26,858 nt of DNA from JBGSKY01 sp041740995 (GCA_041740995.1 JBGSKY010000100.1:1-26858); one strand, 5' to 3'. Positions 1-9,243 are shown, numbered from the stretch's first letter. A program made the numbers and translations. The notes: a model not told the origin generated them from the letters alone.

Positions 1-2979
1 ACGCTCGCCTTTCACGACACGCGTATCCGCATGACGACCAATCACGATGATACGATGCAGATGCCAAAGGTTCCCGAAGCGGTGCAGTTCCGCATTCCAC
101 AAGGCTCGTTGTACGTCGAGCTGTTCAACCCACGAACGGCCGCCAATTTCGACAGCCAAGAAGTGCCAGCGATCCCAAAAGAGTTGTACATCGATAATGC
201 GGGAACATTGATGCTCGATCTTGCCAAACTAGCGCCGGCACCAACCGCACCCACAGCAAATACGTACGGCATTCAACCAGTCTGGCGAATTGGTGTCGGA
301 GCAGTGAGCGGACAACCAGGAGCGGTAACGACGCCATATGATCGGAGCTTGAATTCAGGAACCGGGCCTGGAGCAGACCCGTTGCTTGGAAGCGGTCTGA
401 ATGCCCAGTCTTTCACCAATCAAACCAGCGAAGTGGCCAATGCCCGCTATAACGGACTTATTAGCGATCTTTCATCCAACGTCCCTAATGGCGCAATTAC
501 ATCGCTGACTGAACAAATACAATTTGAACGGATGATTTGGTTTACCACTCAATTGCCGTCGCAGATTAATAATGCGAATCCTATGGCGGATATCCCGAAC
601 TTGTATAACGGTGGTGTCGGCAAATTGGCGAACCACAAGATTTTCATCAACAAGTCACCGATTACTGCCGCCAACACAGCTTTGCCACTAAGCTCCTATC
701 TTGCTATCGGACCTCGTCCGACAACGCAAGTTGGATCAATGCGCGCACCGGACCCGAACACGACGGATCCAAGATATGAACCAAGTCCGCAGACTATCCA
801 GATGACCGCCAATTCGATCATCGCTACCAAGCTGGACGGAACAACGGTCAATAATCCGATCTTTACGGCCAATCGTATTAAGGATCCGGTGACAATGATT
901 GCCCAGGCAGAACCGCCCGATGGAACATGGCAGGGCGGTGCAATCAACACTGCACCGCTGAATGCCGGTGAAGGGATTGGACTCAACGTTTCCGAACCAT
1001 TGCCGCTGCCGCCGACGTCGACTCCAAACTATTACCTCCGGCCCACCAAACAGTTAAATACCGCTGCAGGATCAGGATTCGAGACCCGCCGACCGGACTC
1101 TTATGTGACTTTGCCGACTGACAGATTTAACAACGAGATCTTTGACGACGCGGCTGGTACGAGCGTCAACCAACAGCTCGCCAATGTCTTCGCTCAATCG
1201 CGAACTCACGCGGACTTCCGAACGATTTATCTACAACGCTTGGCAGACCCAATGCAACCGTATGATCCAGATTGGAATCCATACATCACGATCGACACGA
1301 TGAGCGTTGATCTAACGCTTTTCACCGGTGAAAACGACAACCAGACGATCAATGACGGCGCGATCAATGTGACGGCTGGTACTTACGCATTTGAATCTCG
1401 ATTCAAAGATGGACGCAGCATGGACGGACGCCGCAATGGTAGCGATAACACGAATCCCGCAGCGGCGCCTGTGGCTCGTCAACCGCATGAGAAAGTAGCG
1501 TCGTACTTTTCGGCCTCAACAGCACCGCTTGTTCAAAGCCAAGCTAATCCCGCGTTTTCGACCACGGTAAATTTCAGCCATGAATTAGGCTTGCCCAATG
1601 CAACAGCAATGGTATCAAGCACAACTCTTGGATACCTGAATATTGGACATACAGTTGCTGGAGATTTCGATGGCTTTGGGTTGCCAGTTAACTTTACTGG
1701 CACGCTCGCTGGCTTCACCGGTTCGCCTGACGCCAACGGCACGACCGGTCGCATTCAAACTGGGCTGTACTGGCCTAATCGCGATTTTGCCAATCCATTT
1801 GAACTAGCGTTGGTGCCTTACACCGGACCAGGCCAGCTTGGTGCGGTCTATACCACTGCCACCGGGCTGGTCACGACACCGGCAGCAAACATTTACGACG
1901 ATTCAGCGAACCGATTGCCGGGTCCGTTCGGACACCTGTTCAATTTCTTTGACAGTAACGAACGTCAAGTCAACACAAACTACACGCCAACAAACACACC
2001 AGGAACTGATGCAGTGCCTCGTCGTGAACCAAATTGGATGCGTCGTACGTCCGCGACCGATCCCCAACGATCGGACATGGGATTGTTGTTGGAGCTGGTC
2101 GAGACGACTCCGCGTTACAAGGAAACGATGACTCCGCTGAATCCGTTGGCGGTCGATCGCAACGCTCAGGGTGCTGGTGTGAACAACAACACCGACGGCA
2201 CGTATCAAGCGGCAATCGATATGATCCGCGATCGAATGTTGTTCGACTTTCACTCGCCATACAACCGCCGACCTTCGTATACCAATCCTGGTAAGATCAA
2301 CGTTGGTACGATAATTGACGAGCGAGTTTGGAATGCGATCGATTGGAATACGCAAGAGTCAGGTATCAATCGCCAAGCGGCAAAGGGTTTGCCAACTTGG
2401 CCGCAATTGGTCAACGCTCGGCGCGGCTACCCATTAGTAACCACCAGCCCATTTCCAACCGATCCAACTCTTCCCAATCCGCTCAACAGCAATATCGACG
2501 CGCGAATTCCGTCGCAGTTCGCAGGGGCATGGCGATCACCATTTGCAGCCAATATTTCGCAAGAAATTGATGCTGCCAATGTCAATCGATACCGCGCCGA
2601 TACGGACAACGCTTTGACCTTAAGGCGACCTTTGGATGCAGCCAATCCGCTTAATCCAACCGGGTCGGAAATTTTAATCAAACCAGGTTCGCCAGCACTT
2701 GAAGCGAGCAGCCAAGGCTTGATGACATACCAACGTGTCGCTCGTTTGACCAATCTGACGACCAATCAGTCCAATGTGTTTGCTATCTGGATTACGGTTG
2801 GCTTGTTCGAGTGGGATCCGATTAACGGGTTTGGTAAGGAGTACGTTGGCACTAGCGGCAAGGCCGACCGACAACGTAGCTTCTATATCGTCGACCGAAC
2901 GGTCCCAGTCGCATATCGCGAAGGCGACTCGTTTAACAGTGAGAAAGCAATCTTGTTGCGACGTGCAATCCCACAATAA
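1..2979 (+). CDS. 3' part of a large planctomycete protein, Verru_Chthon cassette protein A-like (partial at left edge)
   Basis: The frame is open from base 1, so the 5' end probably lies outside the window; the first in-frame ATG is at 31. Just before that ATG the frame reads TLAFHDTRIR, and soon after it QGSLYVELFNPRT. These resemble the middle of the large proteins called Verru_Chthon cassette protein A in Verrucomicrobia, whose relatives in planctomycetes travel with pilin-like genes. The C-terminus carries a stretch I associate with planctomycete proteins (NVFAIWITVGLFEWDP, then FYIVDRTVPVAYREGD and ILLRRAIPQ). About 990 residues are present, rich in Asn, Pro and Thr, with no membrane helix or catalytic motif that I recognise. 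A role in the cell surface or a pseudopilus system is inference from the family only. The coding call is secure; the family link is moderate. Confidence 0.75.
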   Translation, partial: TLAFHDTRIRMTTNHDDTMQMPKVPEAVQFRIPQGSLYVELFNPRTAANFDSQEVPAIPKELYIDNAGTLMLDLAKLAPAPTAPTANTYGIQPVWRIGVGAVSGQPGAVTTPYDRSLNSGTGPGADPLLGSGLNAQSFTNQTSEVANARYNGLISDLSSNVPNGAITSLTEQIQFERMIWFTTQLPSQINNANPMADIPNLYNGGVGKLANHKIFINKSPITAANTALPLSSYLAIGPRPTTQVGSMRAPDPNTTDPRYEPSPQTIQMTANSIIATKLDGTTVNNPIFTANRIKDPVTMIAQAEPPDGTWQGGAINTAPLNAGEGIGLNVSEPLPLPPTSTPNYYLRPTKQLNTAAGSGFETRRPDSYVTLPTDRFNNEIFDDAAGTSVNQQLANVFAQSRTHADFRTIYLQRLADPMQPYDPDWNPYITIDTMSVDLTLFTGENDNQTINDGAINVTAGTYAFESRFKDGRSMDGRRNGSDNTNPAAAPVARQPHEKVASYFSASTAPLVQSQANPAFSTTVNFSHELGLPNATAMVSSTTLGYLNIGHTVAGDFDGFGLPVNFTGTLAGFTGSPDANGTTGRIQTGLYWPNRDFANPFELALVPYTGPGQLGAVYTTATGLVTTPAANIYDDSANRLPGPFGHLFNFFDSNERQVNTNYTPTNTPGTDAVPRREPNWMRRTSATDPQRSDMGLLLELVETTPRYKETMTPLNPLAVDRNAQGAGVNNNTDGTYQAAIDMIRDRMLFDFHSPYNRRPSYTNPGKINVGTIIDERVWNAIDWNTQESGINRQAAKGLPTWPQLVNARRGYPLVTTSPFPTDPTLPNPLNSNIDARIPSQFAGAWRSPFAANISQEIDAANVNRYRADTDNALTLRRPLDAANPLNPTGSEILIKPGSPALEASSQGLMTYQRVARLTNLTTNQSNVFAIWITVGLFEWDPINGFGKEYVGTSGKADRQRSFYIVDRTVPVAYREGDSFNSEKAILLRRAIPQ

Positions 2980-2983
2980 TTTC

Positions 2984-3163
2984 TAGCGGAATGGCGCGAG
3001 CCGTCCGGTTCTTTGGGAGCAAGTCAACGGCCGTGCCGAAGAACCGGAGGGCTTGCGCCCTACCGCTTTTGTTAAAGCGTTAGCGGAATGGCGCGAGCCG
3101 TCCGGTTCTTTGGGAGCAAGGCAACGGCCGTGCCGAAGAACCGGAGGCTTGCGCCCTACCGCT
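2984..3163. repeat. Two tandem long palindromic repeats between convergent genes
   Basis: Two near-identical units (2984-3067 and 3081-3163) are separated by 13 bases. Each has a left arm (2984-3013, 3081-3110) containing GCGAGCCGTCCGGTTCTT and a right arm (3038-3067, 3135-3163) containing AAGAACCGGAGGGCTTGCGC. The arms are imperfect reverse complements of about 30 bases around a loop of about 24. The second unit lacks one G in its right arm. They lie between the stop of the left-edge gene and the stop of cdd, so a transcript from either side would fold into strong hairpins and could be stopped or protected there. Related units occur at 9012-9225 and, diverged, at 10368-10431. Confidence 0.9.
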
Positions 3164-3199
3164 ACAAATCAATTCGAAAACTTAGGTCCGGACGGTCTC

Positions 3200-3637
3200 T
3201 TAAAGATCTTCCAGTCGCATTTGAGCTGGAAGCAGGATGTCCAAACTTGTGACAGTTAGCTGTGCAAGCGAGGAATCCAGGCGACCATAATAAATCGGAA
3301 GATCTGGAGCGAATTCGGACAGAAATTGACGGCAACTTCCGCAGGGCGAAACACCGCTCGGCGAGACGATGACAATCGCTTTCCAGTCAAGTTGTTGATC
3401 AGCGATAGCCGTACAAGCGGCGACTCTTTCGGCACAGATCGTGACGCTGTAAGAAGCGTTTTCAACATTGCATCCACTAACGATCGATCCACTTTTTAGT
3501 AAAATCGATGCGCCCACGGTGAATTTAGAGTAGGGCGCATAAGCTTTTGCAGCAGCAGTTTTAGCCGCATCAAGCAACTGGGAAAGCTGGCCCTCGGACA
3601 ATTTACTTACTGGATCTGGAATGCTTGATTGAGCCAT
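3200..3637 (-). CDS. cdd: Cytidine deaminase
   Basis: Converts cytidine or deoxycytidine to uridine or deoxyuridine in cytoplasmic pyrimidine salvage. The 145-residue length fits the small tetrameric zinc-dependent class. The N-terminal region has AYAPYSKFTVGA, typical of the family. The catalytic zinc site is visible as C68-A-E70 (CAER; Glu70 is the proton shuttle) together with PCGSCRQ (C99 and C102). The ATG at 3637 lies inside the end of the upstream gene deoA, giving a 31-base overlap in a different frame. The two are therefore almost certainly co-transcribed and may be translationally coupled. The function matches its neighbour: both salvage pyrimidine nucleosides. Confidence 0.95.
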   Translation of the reverse strand: MAQSSIPDPVSKLSEGQLSQLLDAAKTAAAKAYAPYSKFTVGASILLKSGSIVSGCNVENASYSVTICAERVAACTAIADQQLDWKAIVIVSPSGVSPCGSCRQFLSEFAPDLPIYYGRLDSSLAQLTVTSLDILLPAQMRLEDL

Positions 3638-4848
3638 TCTTGAGCTGTCTCCAAACGAAGTGACGAATCTGAAAAAACCTTGCAGAGCGGTTGGTTGGCG
3701 GCAACGATTTCGCCCGGTTCAATCAACATTTGCAGTCCAACGCGGTGATCGATCGCTTGACCGACTTCACTACGACCACCGCCCAAGGCAATAACCGCCA
3801 TGCCAACGCTGTAACAATCGACGCGAGTCAGCTTTCCGTGGTGTGTTGCTTTAAAATCGTGGGACTTGGCAAGCGTTGGCAGATCTGAGAGTCGTCCGGA
3901 TTGAGCGGCCACCATCTTTTCAAAATGTTCATAAGCAGTTCCGTCGTTCAGCAGCGTTTCTAGTCGCGATAAAGCTTGTTGCCGGTCATCGAAGATTTGG
4001 CAGCTGATCAACAGATCGGCACACAGCTCGTTTGTTAGTTTTGTTACCGACGCTGGCCCCCTACCCTGCAAGACATCAATCGACTCGAGAACTTCGTTCA
4101 AATTGCCGACCATTTGACCAAGCGGAAAATTCATATCGTTGAGCTGGGCTGTCGTCTTCACTTCGAAAGATTCACCAACTCGAATTAATGAACTGGCAAG
4201 CTGTTCTGCTAGCTCTCGAGTCTTCATAAATGCACCGCTTCCGAATTTGACATCCAATGCCAATGCATCGAGCGATTCGGCCATCTTCTTAGACATGATA
4301 CTGCTCGTGATGAGCGGAATGGATGGCACGGTTCCAGTGACATCACGAAGCGCATAGAGCATTCGATCCGCTGGAACGATGTCCTTGGTCGTGCCGGTAA
4401 TCACGCAAAAAATCGACTTCAATTGCGAATTGATTTCGTCTTGCGACAGGTTCGTTCGATAGCCGGGAATCGCTTCCAGCTTATCCAATGTTCCACCGGT
4501 AATCCCCAGTCCACGCCCACTTAGCATCGGGACATCGAGGCCGCAGCAAGCCAGAAGTGGTGCCAAGATCAGCGACGTTTTGTCGCCAAGACCACCGGTC
4601 GAATGTTTGTCCACTCGCGGACGATCGCTGACACGTTTTAATCGCGAGCCGCTAGCAAGCATCGCGGCGGTCATGTCGGAGATTTCCCGATCAATCATAC
4701 CACGGCAACAGACGGCCATATTAAAAGACGACATCTGATAGTCTTTGACCGAGCCGTCTGTGAAGCCAGCGACCATGGCGTCGATTTCTTCACAAGTGAG
4801 CACTTCGTTGTCGCGTTTTTTTTCGATAACACTAATGGGATTAAACAT
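3607..4848 (-). CDS. deoA: Thymidine / pyrimidine-nucleoside phosphorylase
   Basis: Splits thymidine, deoxyuridine or uridine with phosphate into the free base and (deoxy)ribose-1-phosphate. The phosphate-binding KHSTGG (residues 81-86) and the family signature SGRGLGITGGTLDKLEAIPG (about 110-129) are intact. I place the start at ATG 4848 (MFNPISVIEKKRD). A longer frame from TTG 4860 adds only four residues and fits the family less well. The resulting 413 residues are slightly shorter than the 430-440 usual for DeoA or Pdp, but the C-terminal domain appears to run to its normal end. Whether it prefers thymidine (DeoA) or also uridine (Pdp) cannot be read with certainty. It overlaps cdd downstream. 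Confidence 0.92.
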   Translation of the reverse strand: MFNPISVIEKKRDNEVLTCEEIDAMVAGFTDGSVKDYQMSSFNMAVCCRGMIDREISDMTAAMLASGSRLKRVSDRPRVDKHSTGGLGDKTSLILAPLLACCGLDVPMLSGRGLGITGGTLDKLEAIPGYRTNLSQDEINSQLKSIFCVITGTTKDIVPADRMLYALRDVTGTVPSIPLITSSIMSKKMAESLDALALDVKFGSGAFMKTRELAEQLASSLIRVGESFEVKTTAQLNDMNFPLGQMVGNLNEVLESIDVLQGRGPASVTKLTNELCADLLISCQIFDDRQQALSRLETLLNDGTAYEHFEKMVAAQSGRLSDLPTLAKSHDFKATHHGKLTRVDCYSVGMAVIALGGGRSEVGQAIDHRVGLQMLIEPGEIVAANQPLCKVFSDSSLRLETAQEWLNQAFQIQ

Positions 4849-4973
4849 GGTGACAATCAATTGATAGAATAAGAATCACTGGACGACGTTGAGAGAAATG
4901 ACGCTGTTTTTCGACTGCCGTTGTAACAGATAATTTATTGTTTCAACAGATCTTGTTTGATACGCACAGCGCT

Positions 4974-7403
4974 TCATCGCGTTTTTACGTCGGCCATCTC
5001 TCCTAAGATTGCTCCGGCGGCCGCAACGCCGCTCATGAAAGCACCTTCGACACGGGGACCGCCGGCCCAATCGCCACAGCATATCAAGCTACCGTCCTCA
5101 GACGTGGCGATCTTCGCAGGCAAGACTTGGTCGGGAATTGAATATCGCCAACGGTGGGCCGCGCTAAAAGCGATCGATTGCGGCTCGATCCCAGTCGATT
5201 GCCAAAAGGCATCGGCCAAGTTGGCGATCACTTTTTCAGGACTATCATCGATGTGCATTTGAGTCCATTCGCTACTGGCATGCAGCACAAGAGTTTCAAT
5301 TTCCGAATTGCGACCCGGTTTGGTCTGATTTCGCGCCACCCAGCGGAGCGGTCCTGTATTAATAAACGCTCCGCTCCACGGAACATCGAACGTTCTTTTT
5401 AAGGTTAACATCACAGCCCAACATGGCGATAGTCGGACGCTCGAAAGCTGTTGGGCCAACGCGATTTCGCTAGCGACTATTACCGCGGCCTGAGGTGCTG
5501 GCGTGGCGACGATCACGCGATCAAAAGCCCCCAGCTCCGTTTGATTTGCGTCGCGAACGACCCACTGACTTTCTCGTCGAACAATGGAACTTATGACTGT
5601 TCCGCTAGTCACTTCTAAGCCATCGGCCAAATGCTTCGAGACCGCCGTCATGGTCGGCGTCCCGACATAACGAGTCGTTGCACCGGAGTTTTTGGTTTCG
5701 ACGCTTTCACCAAATGACGCGATTTCTCCTGGCCACTTTGCAACGATGCCCTGCGATTCCCATGAATCGACGTACCGCTGAAATCGAGCATCGCGGGCAG
5801 TAAAATATTGAGCGCCATGATCGAATTCGAAACCATCTATGCGTCGGGTTGCCATACGGCCACCAGCGCCGCGACTTTTTTCAAAAATCTTGACCGGCCA
5901 TGCGTGATCGGCCAGAATTCGGGCTGCGATTACGCCTGAGATTCCGGCACCAATAACGGCCGTTGATGGAGTGGGTGAATGCCTGGAAGTCGATGTCATT
6001 CGTTGATAGTGGTTAACGTTAAGTCGACTAGCGTGTTCGCTGGTACTGCGTGGTCGGACTAACCCAAACACCGGCTCTTCGGGTTTGAAAGGTCGATCGA
6101 ACTGTCCAAGGCACCAAAGTATACCGCCATACGAAGATGGATCGCGACCATCGAGTGCATAGCGATGGTTTAAGTCTTGAAGAAAATGCAACGCTTGTTC
6201 AGCCGTCTGAGTCCATTGCAAGATCGCTTTACCCCATGTCATACGGACGTTGTTGTGCAGCTCGCCATGAATCAGAAGCGATTTCTGCGCCGCGTCCCAA
6301 AGCTGATCACCTGATTTGGCTCGGGCCAACTGCTCCCAGCTCAGCACTTGCGATCGCGTGTCCGATTGATGCTCGACTAACGTTTTGCGCGCCCATTGTG
6401 GCAAATCGCGAAAGCGCGCATGGTCGGGTCGATAAAAGCAAAAGCTGTAAGCAAGCTCGCGCCAGATCAGCAGTTCGTCGAGAAACTTGACCGCTCCTTC
6501 GCTTCCATCTTGATGAGCTTCGCGGGCAACTCGCAGCGGCGAGATCATGCCGTAGTGTAGATACGCCGATAGTCGACTGGCACCTGATTTCAACGGATCA
6601 TTTCGCGTTGCAGCATAAGCTCGCAAGCCTTTGCGTTTAAACACTTCCCAGCGATTCATCCCAGCGTTTGTGCCGCCGATCGTGTCGGGAATTGGTCCGA
6701 CCGAGTGATCGATATCACATTGCTTAATCAGCTTAGCCAAGGATCGGCTTTGTAAGTCAATCGGTGTAAAAGGCAGCTTGGTAAGATTAAACTTGGTTGG
6801 TGTAATTGTCCGGACGGGCCACGGTTTTCCAATCCGAGTGGCGTAGAGTTTCTTCGTTTTGTTGCGATACTCAAACGCTCGCTCGAATGCCTGTCCAACC
6901 AGCCGCATCGGCACTACGCACGCGGTGTCAACTGCGATGATTGGCGTGCTGCAACGACGCTTCAAAGCCTTTACGAACCGAACTGGCGGACCGGTCGGCA
7001 TGTCTTCGGTTACAACCACGCAAGCGACGCAGGCCAACTGATGCAAGTAGTCGCCGTCACAATTGCTGCGCTCCAGATGGAATGCGTAACTGACATTTTT
7101 ATCCTGCATAGCCACCTGAACATCGCGTGCCCCTTGCAAAATAAATGCATGGTGTCGGTCCGAAGCATAAGGATATTTTTGTGAGAGAGCGTGATAGACA
7201 AGCAAAGGAACATTGAGCTGAGTTGCAAGTTCCGAAGCGACATCGAAGGCTGGATTTTCCTCGGCACGAACGGCAGATTGCATCCAGTAGAGAACAAAAG
7301 AGTCGTCCGTTTTTGAGACGGGATCGTTGCAATTTGAAAGCGTTCGCGTCCTCTCGCGAAGATGTGTTTCCAATTGCTCTATATGTTGAATGGCGGTCAG
7401 CAT
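4974..7403 (-). CDS. Photolyase (class II-like) fused to a renalase-like FAD amine oxidase
   Basis: One uninterrupted 809-residue frame holds two flavoproteins. Residues about 35-440 form a photolyase. The N-terminal antenna-type domain starts with VLYWMQSAVRAEENPA, and the FAD domain carries WRELAYSFCFYRP, QLWDAAQKSL, NNVRMTWGKAILQWT and LDGRDPSSYGGILWCLGQFD, most like class II CPD photolyases. After a polar linker (about 445-480) a second Rossmann fold begins with VIGAGISG (483-490). It continues with GAGGRMATRR and FDHGAQYFTARD and ends with CCGDWAGGPRVEGA, typical of small NAD(P)/FAD amine oxidases of the renalase/COG3380 group. An internal ATG at 5999 (residue 469) sits at the junction and could allow separate translation of the second half. 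Light-driven repair of cyclobutane dimers is expected for the first half; the substrate of the second is unknown. Confidence 0.9.
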   Translation of the reverse strand: MLTAIQHIEQLETHLRERTRTLSNCNDPVSKTDDSFVLYWMQSAVRAEENPAFDVASELATQLNVPLLVYHALSQKYPYASDRHHAFILQGARDVQVAMQDKNVSYAFHLERSNCDGDYLHQLACVACVVVTEDMPTGPPVRFVKALKRRCSTPIIAVDTACVVPMRLVGQAFERAFEYRNKTKKLYATRIGKPWPVRTITPTKFNLTKLPFTPIDLQSRSLAKLIKQCDIDHSVGPIPDTIGGTNAGMNRWEVFKRKGLRAYAATRNDPLKSGASRLSAYLHYGMISPLRVAREAHQDGSEGAVKFLDELLIWRELAYSFCFYRPDHARFRDLPQWARKTLVEHQSDTRSQVLSWEQLARAKSGDQLWDAAQKSLLIHGELHNNVRMTWGKAILQWTQTAEQALHFLQDLNHRYALDGRDPSSYGGILWCLGQFDRPFKPEEPVFGLVRPRSTSEHASRLNVNHYQRMTSTSRHSPTPSTAVIGAGISGVIAARILADHAWPVKIFEKSRGAGGRMATRRIDGFEFDHGAQYFTARDARFQRYVDSWESQGIVAKWPGEIASFGESVETKNSGATTRYVGTPTMTAVSKHLADGLEVTSGTVISSIVRRESQWVVRDANQTELGAFDRVIVATPAPQAAVIVASEIALAQQLSSVRLSPCWAVMLTLKRTFDVPWSGAFINTGPLRWVARNQTKPGRNSEIETLVLHASSEWTQMHIDDSPEKVIANLADAFWQSTGIEPQSIAFSAAHRWRYSIPDQVLPAKIATSEDGSLICCGDWAGGPRVEGAFMSGVAAAGAILGEMADVKTR

Positions 7404-7788
7404 GGAGACGGGAATTGGTTTGGGTGATGATTAAGCTGTCTACGCGTTGTATGAAAGCAGTTTTGACTCTCGGCCTGATTCAGGAAATAGCCCGCCGAAA
7501 AGCCAGCTTAACTTAGCGTTTCGCCGCTCGACGACAACGTTCACTACAGTAGCGGATCGACGACCAAACACGTTCCCACTTTTTTCGCCAAACAATAACT
7601 CGTTGACAAACGCAGCAAGTCTTGGTCGGTAGATTAAGTTTTTTGTGAACCATCGGACCAGAGTACGAAAGCGGGTTGGGCACAATTATATGGCGGATTG
7701 TAGTCGTTCGGCCAATCGCGGTCCGCCACGAAAAGGATTAGACTGGGTTACGAAGAGTTTCACCCAAATACCGAAAGAATGCGAAGCG
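7404..7788. other. Divergent intergenic region between photolyase fusion and htrA
   Basis: About 385 bases separate the photolyase ATG (7403, leftward) from the chosen htrA ATG (7789, rightward), so both promoters should lie here. A TTGACA occurs at 7603-7608 on the plus strand, but no good -10 follows at normal spacing, so I do not call a promoter. Short open frames here (for example 7447-7632) have no protein-like features. A longer htrA frame from 7645 runs through part of the region but lacks a plausible N-terminus. Confidence 0.5.
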
Positions 7789-8937
7789 ATGAACCGACCT
7801 CAACGGATGAAAGACTTTACAAAACCAATCCAACACCGAGCAAGGTCATGGTCAGCAGTCTTAACGTTTTTTTTCGCTGCATCGCTAGGTAATCTCTCCT
7901 ACGCACAAGAAGAATCGCAACCGTTGCTACTGAGTCAAAGCGACGCACTCAATGCCGAAGTCACCGAAGTTAAGGCGACCGCGAGAGATCTGTCTTCGGC
8001 GTTTCGTTCGGCGGCTGAACGAATCTTACCAGCGGTCGTCGTTGTGCTGGCCAAGCGGAGCGACGTGAACGAGACGCTCGATCAGTTGCAACTGCTGGAT
8101 GAAACAGCCAGTAACTTCAGCGCCGGCTCGGGGGTCATCATTCGCGAGGATGGCCTGATCGTCACCAACAATCACGTTGTTGAAAATTCCAAATCGGTCC
8201 GCATCCGGTTGCCCGATGGCCGCGAGTTTCTCGGCACCGATATCAAACGTGATCCAGCTAGCGATTTAGCCATCTTGCGAATTTCCGTCCCGGAACCGCT
8301 GAAAGCGGCAACGATCGGCGATTCTTCGTTGATGGCTGTCGGCGACTGGGTGATCGCTGTTGGAAGCCCATTTTTACTTGAGCAGACCGTTAGCGCAGGC
8401 ATCATCAGCGGCAAAGCGAGAATTCTCAAGGGCATGGTCAGCGGCCAGCTTTTACAAACTGACGCCTCGATTAATCCCGGCAATTCCGGAGGTGCGTTGG
8501 CTAATCTAGACGGCGAGCTAATCGCGATTAATTCGGCCATCGTCTCTGGAAGCGGTACCTTTCAAGGAGTTGGTTTTGCGATTCCGACCAAACGCGTGCA
8601 GTGGATCGTCAGTGAGCTGGAAACTCGCGGAGCGGTGCGCCGCGCCAGCTTGGGAGTTACCACGGTCCAGCTTCCACAAGCGATCGCAATGAAGCTGAAT
8701 CTCCCCATACGCGACGGTGGTGCGTACGTGGCTCGCGTTCGATCAAATTCACCAGCATCCAAGGCTGGCCTGCAAACTGGCGATGTCATTTTGCAAGTTG
8801 CCGAACAGAACGCGCGCAGCCCGACGGGACTTGCCGCCATGATTGAACAATCGCCGATCGGCCAACCAGTGATTCTTAGCCTCATTCGAAACGAAAAACG
8901 TATCGAAGTCAGCGTCGAACTGGAAGCGAGAGATTAG
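7789..8937 (+). CDS. htrA: HtrA/Deg-family serine protease with one PDZ domain
   Basis: Exported quality-control protease. Counting from ATG 7789, the protein has 382 residues. A basic start (MNRPQRMKDFTKPIQHRAR) and a hydrophobic stretch ending near SYAQ look like a signal peptide. The trypsin-like domain shows the triad: His129 in TNNHVVE, Asp159 in DPASDLAIL and Ser233 in NPGNSGGAL. One PDZ domain follows (about 300-382, with GGAYVARVRSNSPASKAGL and GDVILQV). A single PDZ resembles DegS/HhoA rather than two-PDZ DegP. The frame is open back to 7645, but the extra 48 residues would bury the signal peptide; ATG 7807 is an alternative. No strong Shine-Dalgarno is seen. A terminator follows directly. 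Confidence 0.92.
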   Translation: MNRPQRMKDFTKPIQHRARSWSAVLTFFFAASLGNLSYAQEESQPLLLSQSDALNAEVTEVKATARDLSSAFRSAAERILPAVVVVLAKRSDVNETLDQLQLLDETASNFSAGSGVIIREDGLIVTNNHVVENSKSVRIRLPDGREFLGTDIKRDPASDLAILRISVPEPLKAATIGDSSLMAVGDWVIAVGSPFLLEQTVSAGIISGKARILKGMVSGQLLQTDASINPGNSGGALANLDGELIAINSAIVSGSGTFQGVGFAIPTKRVQWIVSELETRGAVRRASLGVTTVQLPQAIAMKLNLPIRDGGAYVARVRSNSPASKAGLQTGDVILQVAEQNARSPTGLAAMIEQSPIGQPVILSLIRNEKRIEVSVELEARD

Positions 8938-8956
8938 TCAGCCGGCGGCTGATTTT
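8938..8956 (+). terminator. Probable intrinsic terminator after htrA
   Basis: Immediately after the htrA stop (8935-8937) is a perfect 6-bp inverted repeat, TCAGCC (8938-8943) and GGCTGA (8947-8952), with a 3-base loop and then TTTT. The stem is short but GC-rich and ideally placed. Confidence 0.5.
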
Positions 8957-9011
8957 CATCGCTAAAAGGAGAATTGCTCTGTTCTTCGGCAAGGAAATTT
9001 CGGCGTAACCG

Positions 9012-9225
9012 GAAGAACCGGAGGGCTTGCGCCCGTTCCGCTGCGGTTGTCCAAACCAATGCGAAGCATCCCTAGCGGCACGGCGCGAGCCGTCCGGTTC
9101 TGCGGCAAGCGAACTTGGCCAGTGTCAGAATAATAGAAGAACCGGAGGGCTTGCGCCCGTTCCGCTACGGTTGTCCAAACCAATGCGAAGCATTGTTAGC
9201 GGCACGGCGCGAGCCGTCCGGTTCT
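9012..9225. repeat. Tandem duplicate of palindromic repeat in the fba leader
   Basis: Two copies of a roughly 90-base unit. Each has arm B (9012-9042, 9136-9166; core AGAACCGGAGGGCTTGCGCC), a nearly identical 30-base spacer (GGTTGTCCAAACCAATGCGA) and arm A (9073-9101, 9197-9225; core GCGCGAGCCGTCCGGTTCT). A and B are imperfect reverse complements. They are the same two arms seen at 2984-3163 but in the opposite order, B-A-B-A instead of A-B-A-B. The spacer is not shared with the 2984 copies. The copies differ at only a few positions, mainly just before arm A, so the duplication looks recent. The cluster ends about 100 bases before the aldolase start. Confidence 0.9.
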
Positions 9226-9243
9226 GCGGCACAAGGTTTCGAC

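Noticed and set aside
1903..2355. 150-residue minus-strand frame inside the left-edge gene
   Set aside because: It is Arg- and Ser-rich antisense sequence opposite a long coding frame with a recognisable C-terminus. It is a codon-bias shadow.
7645..7788. 48-codon N-terminal extension of the HtrA protease
   Set aside because: It would place a basic, non-hydrophobic segment in front of a clear signal peptide. The start at 7789 (or 7807) gives a normal exported protein.
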